The notes under the pieces: model-generated
Seen by the model: only the letters and a program-made list of their open reading frames with translations
Databases searched by the model: none
Told to the model about the DNA's origin: nothing
NCBI GenBank assembly: GCA_963822295.1
Contig: CAWGHD010000002.1
Span: 62,001 to 126,000 of the forward strand
Origin: VRUE01 sp963822295
GTDB taxonomy: Bacteria; Actinomycetota; Thermoleophilia; Solirubrobacterales; 70-9
DNA length: 64,000 nucleotides
Direction of reading: 5' to 3'
Program-made: the position numbers and the translations under genes
Part shown: positions 31,892 through 38,658 of the stretch, piece by piece
Layout: the number at the start of each line of letters is the position of its first letter
Numbering within the stretch: position 1 is the first letter of the stretch

Positions 31892-32938
31892 ATGCCGATC
31901 ACGGTCGTCGTCGGTGGGCAATATGGATCAGAGGGCAAGGGCAAGGTTGTCCATCGCTTCGCCGAAGAGCAAGGGGCTGTCGCGGTCGTTCGCGTCGGCG
32001 GCCCAAACTCCGGTCACACGAGCTTCGACACAGACGGCAAGCGCCACGTCCTCCAGCAGTTGCCGATGGCAGCGCTACTCGAGGAGCCAACCTGTCTGAT
32101 CGGGCCGGGCAGCTACGTCAACCCCGCCATTCTGCTGGCTGAGATCGACCGCCTAGGCCTCGGGCCGAACCGGGTTAGGATCGACTACCGCGCTTTCGTC
32201 GTGACCGAGGATGATCGGAGCGCCGAGCGAGCCTCCGGGATTGGTGAGCGGATTGGCTCTACGTGCAGCGGCACCGGCGCCGCGGTTGCCCGACGGGTGA
32301 ATCGTCTATCCGAGGGCAACCTCGCCTTTGGTTGCGAGCGCCTACGGCCCTACGTGGAGGATACGGTCGCCCTAGCTCGTGGCCTTCTCGAAGACCATGG
32401 GCGGATCGTCATCGAGGGCACTCAGGGCTTCGGTCTCTCCTTGCTCCAGTCGCCTCATTACCCGCGTGCGACGTCGCGCGATACGAGTGCGGCCTCGTCG
32501 GTGTCCGAGTCTGGACTAAGCCCACTCGACGTCGATGAGGTCGTTCTCGTCCTGCGCTCGTTCCCGATCCGGGTCGCTGGTAACTCGGGCCCCTTCGACG
32601 CGGAGGAGATCGACTGGGAGACGATCGCCCGCGAGGGCAAGCTAGCTGAGCCGCCGCGTGAGCTCACATCGGTGACGCAGAGACTGCGTCGAGTCGCCCG
32701 GTTCGACTCGAGGATCGTCCGCAAAGCGATCCAGGCCAACCGCCCGTCTCGCATCGTCCTCAATCATCTCGATCACGTTGATGGCGGTTGTGCCTCGGGG
32801 CCGATCAGCGAGCGCGGATGGCATTTCATCGCCAACGTCGAGGCTGGAATCGGTCAGGGCATCGACCTTGTCGGCATCGGTCCCCGACCCGGCGATCTGG
32901 TCAGGCCGGAGCACAGTGTCGAACTTGCAGCCGGCTGA
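31892..32938 (+). CDS. PurZ-like adenylosuccinate synthetase homologue
   Basis: 348 residues against about 430 for housekeeping PurA; the short form is typical of PurZ-type enzymes. The fold is unmistakable: VVVGGQYGSEGKGKVVHRFA (P-loop), GGPNSGHTSF (IMP-site His kept), IEGTQGFGLSLLQS, and ELTSVTQRLRRVARFD (Arg cluster). The PurA catalytic Asp (GDEGKGK) is Ser here (GSEGKGK), the change reported for phage PurZ, which uses dGMP to make 2-aminoadenylosuccinate. A GGAGG site precedes the ATG. It overlaps the DCD-like gene by 23 bases. The substrate is inference. Confidence 0.82.
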   Translation: MPITVVVGGQYGSEGKGKVVHRFAEEQGAVAVVRVGGPNSGHTSFDTDGKRHVLQQLPMAALLEEPTCLIGPGSYVNPAILLAEIDRLGLGPNRVRIDYRAFVVTEDDRSAERASGIGERIGSTCSGTGAAVARRVNRLSEGNLAFGCERLRPYVEDTVALARGLLEDHGRIVIEGTQGFGLSLLQSPHYPRATSRDTSAASSVSESGLSPLDVDEVVLVLRSFPIRVAGNSGPFDAEEIDWETIAREGKLAEPPRELTSVTQRLRRVARFDSRIVRKAIQANRPSRIVLNHLDHVDGGCASGPISERGWHFIANVEAGIGQGIDLVGIGPRPGDLVRPEHSVELAAG

Positions 32939-33977
32939 CAACTACCCCGGCGAGCAGCCGGAGGCCGAGTACAAGACCGCCGAGGAGCTCGGGCTCGACC
33001 TCACGCGACTTCCGCAGTCCGACGTCCAGGCGAAGGAACGACACGAGCGTTGGAAGAGCGAGGACCCGTATCCCGAGATTGAGCCAGCGCTGCTGAACTC
33101 GGCTGACCTGTTCGACTACCTTGCGATGACGGGAATGGTCCATCCCCTCGAGATCAATCCGCTGAAAGTCGACGAGATTCTGAAGCCGGCCTCGTGTGGG
33201 ATTCGGATCGGCGGTGAATGCATCTATTGGACCTACGAGCCCGAACGGGAGGACCCGACAGTCAAGACGACCCTTGAACTCGACGCAAATGGAGTGCTCA
33301 CGCTGCCGCCGAACTCAATCGTCTACGCGAGCATCGCACCGACCATCCGCCTCCCAAACTACATTGCCGCCCGCTTCAACCTCAGCATCAAATACGTTTA
33401 TCAGGGTCTGCTGGTCGGCACGGGACCGCTGGTGGACCCAGGGTTCGATCGCAAGATCCAACTTCCGCTTCACAATTTGACCTCTTCGTCCTGTCAGGTC
33501 CCGGCCTCCGACGCAGTCCTTTGGATGGAGTTCACAAAGCTCAGTCCCAACGACGATTGGATGGGGGAGGGGGGGCAGCCACGACAGGGCCGCTACGTGA
33601 CCTTCCCGGATAGGAAGAAGGAGGGACGGTCAGGGCTAGACGCCTACATCAAGCACGCCACCGGCGGCCAACCCGTCTTGAGCTCGATCCCGGAGGCCGT
33701 TGGGGTGGCGAAAGAAGCCGCCAAGGAAGCCGCCGACGAGGCCAAGGACGCCCGCGAAAGCTCGCGAAGATTCCAATTCTGGACCTTCGTCGCTGTCGTC
33801 ATTGCGGTGATCACCGCAGGGATTGGTCTTGCCGCCTACATTCACGATGTCGAGAGCGGAATCAAGGACGATGCGAGCACCGCCGTCCGGCACTCCAACG
33901 AACTCGAAAAGGAGCTACACGACCTAGAAGCGAAGATCGCAGAAGAAGCAGCGCCGCGTCAGCCGAGCGCCCGGTGA
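32916..33977 (+). CDS. dCTP-deaminase-fold protein with C-terminal membrane anchor
   Basis: 353 residues from a GTG with a GGAG site. Residues 90-195 match the Dcd/dUTPase trimer fold: LKPASCGIRIGGE, LPPNSIVYASIAPTIRLPNYI, GTGPLVDPGFDRKIQLPLHN. By alignment with E. coli Dcd the catalytic Ser111, Arg115 and Glu138 are Ile, Tyr and Pro, so it should bind rather than deaminate nucleotides. After a helical linker rich in AKEAADEAKDA, one membrane helix (FWTFVAVVIAVITAGIGLAAY, about residue 290) and a coiled-coil tail follow. Probably a membrane-bound partner or sensor for the PurZ-like enzyme. Confidence 0.75.
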   Translation: MSNLQPADNYPGEQPEAEYKTAEELGLDLTRLPQSDVQAKERHERWKSEDPYPEIEPALLNSADLFDYLAMTGMVHPLEINPLKVDEILKPASCGIRIGGECIYWTYEPEREDPTVKTTLELDANGVLTLPPNSIVYASIAPTIRLPNYIAARFNLSIKYVYQGLLVGTGPLVDPGFDRKIQLPLHNLTSSSCQVPASDAVLWMEFTKLSPNDDWMGEGGQPRQGRYVTFPDRKKEGRSGLDAYIKHATGGQPVLSSIPEAVGVAKEAAKEAADEAKDARESSRRFQFWTFVAVVIAVITAGIGLAAYIHDVESGIKDDASTAVRHSNELEKELHDLEAKIAEEAAPRQPSAR

Positions 33978-33987
33978 GCGCCTTTGC

Positions 33988-34020
33988 GCAGGCACGGCGA
34001 GATGTGTCTGGATCGTGTCC
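33988..34020 (+). repeat. Degenerate copy of the integrase-tail/TGTCCG repeat
   Basis: Matches 39,738-39,770 inside the integrase gene with about four mismatches and encodes QARRDVSGSCP in the same sense. No attachment core follows. It marks a possible older module boundary between the PurZ/DCD genes and the DUF488/kinase genes. Nothing else is seen between 33,978 and 34,200. Confidence 0.5.
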
Positions 34021-34200
34021 TCTCGCCGCGTTGGAACTCCAGACTGTCTAACTCTGTTGCTTGAACAGGGGCCGAGTCCAGCATGGCATTCGCAGGATGG
34101 GTGGCAGATTCGAGCAAGCGGGTTCAGCCAGATCCAAACCAAATTGCCCAGTTTGCTACCCAATCGCCTATTGACGGGCGTCCTTCGACTGCTACTCAAA

Positions 34201-34656
34201 TCAATCAGCGACGACGGGAATGTGCTCGACGCTCAGACCGGTGCGGGCGGCAAGCTCATCGGCGACGATGCGGCGATGGCATTCGAGAGCGTTGGCCTCG
34301 TAGCAAAGGAGGCAAACTGCCTCCTGCTTCGCTAGATCGGAAGCTTGTTCCAGAGAATCGGTCTGGCTGAGCAGAAACTTGCGATATGCGTCCCAGTCAT
34401 AGACGCCCTCCTCGCGCAGCTGCTTCATGATCTCGGGAGGGGTCCCTAGCCCGCGGTCGTGGGTGTAGCTGATGCCCGCTTTGGCGAGCGCCGCCGAAAG
34501 CGGTGTCTTCGAAAGGCCCGCCTTGCGGGACCCGGGTCGATAGCGGGCGTCGATCAATCTACTCACGCCGTTCTGCTTGAGGAGTTCGACGACGCGCGGG
34601 GCGTCGATTCCCTCGTAGCCAATCGTGTAAATGGTCCCTGCTTGCTTTGTGCTCAT
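34201..34656 (-). CDS. DUF488-family protein
   Basis: 151 residues. TIYTIGYEGIDAPRVVELLKQ, then LIDARYRPGSR and the C-terminal LLCYEANALECHRRIVADEL are the complete DUF488 signature, including the conserved Cys-His-Arg that suggests an active site. Function unknown. It is convergent with nothing and divergent from the second DUF488 gene (123 bases apart). Confidence 0.82.
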   Translation of the reverse strand: MSTKQAGTIYTIGYEGIDAPRVVELLKQNGVSRLIDARYRPGSRKAGLSKTPLSAALAKAGISYTHDRGLGTPPEIMKQLREEGVYDWDAYRKFLLSQTDSLEQASDLAKQEAVCLLCYEANALECHRRIVADELAARTGLSVEHIPVVAD

Positions 34657-34779
34657 CGTTCCTCCTGAAGACTTTGAAGGTGCATTATCCTGCGTCCGCA
34701 GGCGTCAGTCTTGCGGCCGCTCTCGCCGGTCTGCGTCGGAGCCTCGGGCTACCCTCATTCGGCGAAGGGAGACCAGTTG

Positions 34780-35364
34780 ATGATCGACAAGTCACCGCGC
34801 GCCGGAGGAGACACCCCCACCGTCTACACCGTGGGTCACGGACAGGGCAGCATCGAGCAGTTCACCGCTGCCTTGCAGGCCCGGCAGATCACACTCGCGA
34901 TCGACGTTCGCTCCAGGCCGTGGTCGAAGTGGGCCAAGCAGTTCAACAAAGAGCAAGTGGAAGCGTTGCTGCCAGAGGCCGGGATTGAGTTCCTGTGGCT
35001 GGGCGACCACCTCGGCGGCCGGCCAGAAGGCAATCAGTTCTACGACGCCGAAGACCATGTCCTCTACCAACCGATCAGCGAGCAGCCCTGGTTCTTGAAA
35101 GCCATTGGACAGGTCGAACACGAGGCAGAGAATCGTGGCGTGGCCCTCTTCTGTGTCGAGGAGAAGCCTGAGGACTGCCACCGTTACCACCTTTTGGGCC
35201 GGGCGCTTGCAGAACGAGAGGTTGAGATCATCCACCTCCGGCGCGATGGCTCTGCTGAAAGCCAGGCAGCGGTCCGCCAGCGACTCGGCGAAGACCAGAC
35301 TTCGCTGCTGGGGGGAACGCCGGTCTGGCGCTCCCTGAAGCCCCAGCGCCACTCTGCGGACTAG
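34780..35364 (+). CDS. DUF488-family protein (second copy)
   Basis: 194 residues from the ATG at 34780 (a TTG lies one codon upstream; AAGGGAG site). TVYTVGHGQGSIEQFTAALQ, IDVRSRPWSKW, FLWLGDHLGGRPEG and FCVEEKPEDCHRYHLLGRAL give the full DUF488 pattern with Cys-His-Arg. It differs enough from the neighbour at 34,201 to be an old paralogue. The two may act as a pair. Confidence 0.82.
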   Translation: MIDKSPRAGGDTPTVYTVGHGQGSIEQFTAALQARQITLAIDVRSRPWSKWAKQFNKEQVEALLPEAGIEFLWLGDHLGGRPEGNQFYDAEDHVLYQPISEQPWFLKAIGQVEHEAENRGVALFCVEEKPEDCHRYHLLGRALAEREVEIIHLRRDGSAESQAAVRQRLGEDQTSLLGGTPVWRSLKPQRHSAD

Positions 35365-35383
35365 CCGCAGAGTCAACGCCTCT

Positions 35384-35794
35384 TTACGGCGCCTTCTCCT
35401 CCGGGCCGCCAGCCTCACCGAGTAAAACCAATCGAAGGCCGACCAGAGCGGCGATCTCCTGCGCCCCATCGGCCTCCGTGGGGCGGCCTTGGGTTAGAAG
35501 GCAAGTCCGATAGCGCAAGGCGGTACGGGCAGCCCAGGCCAGCGCTCGACTCGGCTGGCCGGCAGCTTCCGGCGGCATCTCGGCAAGCTCCGGCAGGTAG
35601 GCATAGTGCATACGCCGCGACTGCGCTCCGAGTTCGATCAAGGCGATATCCGAACGTGAGAGGCCAGGACGCAGGTCGATCACGCACTGAACGTCGGCAG
35701 CTTCGAGCCTCTCCACGATTCGCTCGATGTCGGTTTCTCGGTCCGAACCGAGATAGACCTCCTTGTTGAGCCGCGGATGCGAGGAGGTCGTCAT
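35384..35794 (-). CDS. Degenerate DUF488-like protein
   Basis: 136 residues. The N-terminal half follows the DUF488 outline (EVYLGSDRETDIERIVERLE, then VQCVIDLRPGLSRSD) but the C-terminal Cys-His-Arg motif is missing: the equivalent strand reads LLTQGRPTEADGAQ. It is probably a non-catalytic paralogue. Its ATG overlaps the stop of the unknown gene upstream, placing it in the kinase operon. Confidence 0.55.
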   Translation of the reverse strand: MTTSSHPRLNKEVYLGSDRETDIERIVERLEAADVQCVIDLRPGLSRSDIALIELGAQSRRMHYAYLPELAEMPPEAAGQPSRALAWAARTALRYRTCLLTQGRPTEADGAQEIAALVGLRLVLLGEAGGPEEKAP

Positions 35795-36627
35795 CACATG
35801 TCGCCCCAGAGCGCCGCGAGCAGCGTGAAGCTTACCTTCGCCTTGCCACGCAGGTTCTGGCCCGGCGCGAGGCGGCGTAGCCGATCTTCTTCGGTCTGTC
35901 GCCACCATTCCCGGACCTGATCTCTCTCGAATCCTGTATCGATGTCTGCCATGTAAGCGCGTTGGTTGACCCGGTGCCTTTTAGGCGGCTTGGCCCGAAT
36001 CGCCATCTCCGTGAACGGTGCCGCCCGGGTGTTTATTTGGGCCGCGAAGCACCCGAAGCCGAGCACCTCAGACCAGTGGTCGAACTCAACCGCTGCGCGC
36101 ACGCCGAGCCGCACGATCGGACCGAGTTCCGCATCGGTTTCCTCGCCTTGTACCTGAACCTCCCAGTCCGAGAGCCCGCCGAGGCGGGCGAGCAGCGCGG
36201 CGAGAAGAGCTTCGTCGTCGACCTCCGGCAACAGGACGCTGACGACCTCGACCTCCGGTTCCTCCCGGCGCTTGGCAAAGATTTCGGCCACCGCGGTCGC
36301 GAGCTCGCGTGGCTCGCTAGAGCCACGGATCACATGGGTCTCCCAGCCGTATTCCAGCCGCTGTCCGCTTAGGAAGGCAGCGAAGGTGCAGCCGTTGGAG
36401 CCAAGCGAGTGCCAGTGGGCCTGGGAGGCGGCGGCCAGTAGAGGGCTCGCGGCGATTGGCTCCCGCTCTCCGAGCTCGCCCGCGGCCCGGAGCGCCGCCT
36501 CGTAGTCGCCTCGCAAGGCCAGCGGGATCGACCCCTGCCGGCCTTGGCACGTTCCGCTGATCTGAAGCCGCTCGAGCGCCGCGCTTGCGACTGTGCTGGG
36601 GCCTTGCCAGGCGGTGACGTCGACCAT
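35794..36627 (-). CDS. Hypothetical protein of the kinase operon
   Basis: 277 residues, no membrane segment, no recognised domain. Features are GSNGCTFAAFLSGQRLEYGWETHV near residue 80 and two acidic stretches. It lies 6 bases downstream of the kinase gene and overlaps the degenerate DUF488 gene, so it is translationally coupled to both; a kinase substrate or adaptor is a fair guess only. Confidence 0.55.
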   Translation of the reverse strand: MVDVTAWQGPSTVASAALERLQISGTCQGRQGSIPLALRGDYEAALRAAGELGEREPIAASPLLAAASQAHWHSLGSNGCTFAAFLSGQRLEYGWETHVIRGSSEPRELATAVAEIFAKRREEPEVEVVSVLLPEVDDEALLAALLARLGGLSDWEVQVQGEETDAELGPIVRLGVRAAVEFDHWSEVLGFGCFAAQINTRAAPFTEMAIRAKPPKRHRVNQRAYMADIDTGFERDQVREWWRQTEEDRLRRLAPGQNLRGKAKVSFTLLAALWGDM

Positions 36628-36633
36628 CGCTGG

Positions 36634-37974
36634 CTAGGGCGACTCGCCGGTCGCCGCCGCGAAGGCATCTCGAATCGGGCGTTTCAACCGGGTCGCGCGC
36701 ACCCACGGATCCCAAAACCAAGCGGCGGCTTCGGCGTTCTCGCTCACCTCCTCGGCGACCGCCATCGCGGTGGAGGTATCAGCCACCTCACCAAGGAGGG
36801 CGGCGACCACCTCGCCGACGTACCAGCGATTGTGCAATGAGCCAACCTGCAGCAAGCGCCCAATCAACATCCGGCGCAACTCCAAGTCGGAGTTGCGCCG
36901 GAAAAGGCGGGCGTAGAAGTCGGCGACCACGTCACAGTAGGAGAAGGGCAGCGAGCCGACGATGTGCTCGTCGTAAGTGGCGAGCATGTTCTTGAACGCC
37001 TCCGGAAGGGAATCCATATAGAGGTCGGTCAGCTGCTCGGGCAGGCGCGGCACCATCCGGAAGTAGAGCTCCTCGTCGTCCTTGTTCAGGATCAGTACCT
37101 CGTCCAGCTTGCGGGCGAGGGCCTCGCGGTCCTCCTCCACCTCGGCCTCCGACCACTCCACCACAATCCGCTCGACTTCCTCGAGTGGCGGGTAGACAGT
37201 TTCTGAGCCCTTGGTGAAGATCGCGAAGGCGGCTGCGGCCTCGGCCGCGTTGCGGTAGCGGCTCGTTGGGTCTCGCCGGCAGCATTTTTCGACAAAGAAA
37301 CGGAACTCCTTGGGGATCTCCTCGAGGTCGACGTAGAGCACCTCGGGCTCTGTACGGGTCAGCATCTGGCAGAGGATCTTGCCGAGCGCGTAGACGTCGG
37401 CCTCCGGCCCCACCCGCTTGGCATCCTGAAAAAGCTCTGGTGCCATATAGGGCTCGGTTCCCATCAGCATCGCGGTCCGCGTCAGCCCAGTGGAGTTAGG
37501 GTCCATTCGCTTGCCCAAGCCGAAATCGGAAACCTTCGGCACACCCCCGCAGAGCAGCACGTTTTTCGGCTTCAGGTCACGGTGCAGGATCGGCACTTCG
37601 CGATCATGGGCGTGCGCCATGCCATCGAGGATCTGAGCGAAGATCTCGATCACCCGATCGCGTTCGCCCCAGCCCTCGTCCTCGATCGCTTGCTCGAGGT
37701 TCGACTCGGCCCGTGGCATTACGAACCAGGGCGGAGAGGCGCTCAGGTTCCTTCCAATGACCTCGATGATGTTCTCGTGTTCGAGGTCTTCATCGAGAAG
37801 GCGAACCTCCCTGATGAACCGGGAGCGGGCTTCCTCGTTCTCGGCCTGATCCTCAGACAGGAACTTTGCAGCGAGATCTCTACGACCCACGCTCTCATCA
37901 GACTTGATCTCTGAGGCCTGCTTGACGACGCCAAAGCCCCCCGAGCCAATCCTTTCCCCGAAGCGGAAACGCAC
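36634..37974 (-). CDS. Serine/threonine protein kinase (Hanks type)
   Basis: 446 residues. Kinase domain 1-260 is complete: Gly loop GERIGSGGFGVV, AAKFL Lys, HRDLKPKNVLL, KVSDFGLGKRM and GTEPYMAPE. The C-terminal 180 residues are helical and unassigned; no membrane helix, PASTA or extracellular domain is present, unlike housekeeping PknB. First gene of a three-gene minus-strand operon with an unknown protein and a degenerate DUF488 protein. Location on a mobile element suggests a role in defence or element control, which is inference. Confidence 0.88.
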   Translation of the reverse strand: MRFRFGERIGSGGFGVVKQASEIKSDESVGRRDLAAKFLSEDQAENEEARSRFIREVRLLDEDLEHENIIEVIGRNLSASPPWFVMPRAESNLEQAIEDEGWGERDRVIEIFAQILDGMAHAHDREVPILHRDLKPKNVLLCGGVPKVSDFGLGKRMDPNSTGLTRTAMLMGTEPYMAPELFQDAKRVGPEADVYALGKILCQMLTRTEPEVLYVDLEEIPKEFRFFVEKCCRRDPTSRYRNAAEAAAAFAIFTKGSETVYPPLEEVERIVVEWSEAEVEEDREALARKLDEVLILNKDDEELYFRMVPRLPEQLTDLYMDSLPEAFKNMLATYDEHIVGSLPFSYCDVVADFYARLFRRNSDLELRRMLIGRLLQVGSLHNRWYVGEVVAALLGEVADTSTAMAVAEEVSENAEAAAWFWDPWVRATRLKRPIRDAFAAATGESP

Positions 37975-38349
37975 TGGCTCACCGTATCCATCTCCGCGGC
38001 GGGGCAGACCTAGGAGCGGCTCTCATCAACTAAAACGAACCACCTCGACTTCCAAGACATGGATCTCCCAAGGCCAGGAGCCCACCCAGCAGGATCAGGT
38101 TGACCCCGACCAATCACCGCCGATGTGCTTCGGCCCAACGCCCCCCGCTCTCTGCCCCCAAACGCTTAGCCGATCCCTACCTCGCACCCCGACACACTAC
38201 GAACCCTCCGATTCCATGCCTGGGCGACTCTCGTCCGCCGGGCGTCCAGCGGCCGATTTTGGCACGGCTTCGCCGTGCGGTCGGCGGCTTGTATGGACGC
38301 CGGCAGGCGATGCAATTCTCGTCTTTTCTGGACAACCGATGCAGAGGAA
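37975..38349. other. Intergenic region between kinase operon and xis
   Basis: 375 bases with no supported gene. It should carry the divergent promoters of the kinase operon and of xis-int. I see no strong palindrome or consensus promoter. Confidence 0.4.
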
Positions 38350-38658
38350 ATGCACGACTTCGACTCCTACAACGACTTCGAGCGGCTCCTGTCTCCGGAG
38401 GAGGTTGCACGTGCCTGTGGGCTTTCCCGCCGCGCCGTCTATCGGGCGATTGCGCGGGGCGAGTTGCGAGCGGCGCGGCTCTGCCATCGGCTCCGGGTTC
38501 AGCCTGCGGAGCTGGAGCGCTGGGTCGGCGAGCAAACGCTTACTGCGGCCCCTCCACCGTCGGGGAGGGTGACGCGGTCCATGCGGAGCGTACGGCGCGG
38601 TAGCTTGAGAGCCATGCTTGACGGGGTTGGGGAAAGAGAGGCCGACGGTGAGCGTTGA
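38350..38658 (+). CDS. xis: Excisionase-type helix-turn-helix DNA-binding protein
   Basis: 102 residues. LLSPEEVARACGLSRRAVYRAIARGELRAARLCHRLRVQPAELERWV is a MerR-like HTH_17 domain as in excisionases that sit just upstream of tyrosine integrases (described here by its two ends: LLSPEEVARACG near residue 13 and ELERWV near 58). An AGAGGA site precedes the ATG. It overlaps the integrase start by 11 bases, so the two are coupled. The long frame upstream of 38350 lacks coding character. Confidence 0.8.
   Translation: MHDFDSYNDFERLLSPEEVARACGLSRRAVYRAIARGELRAARLCHRLRVQPAELERWVGEQTLTAAPPPSGRVTRSMRSVRRGSLRAMLDGVGEREADGER

Noticed and set aside
31892..32938. Housekeeping adenylosuccinate synthetase (purA)
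   Set aside because: Too short, catalytic Asp is Ser, located on an integrative element between cargo genes.
34015..34335. 106-residue plus-strand ORF
   Set aside because: It is antisense to the DUF488 gene over most of its length and has no family features.
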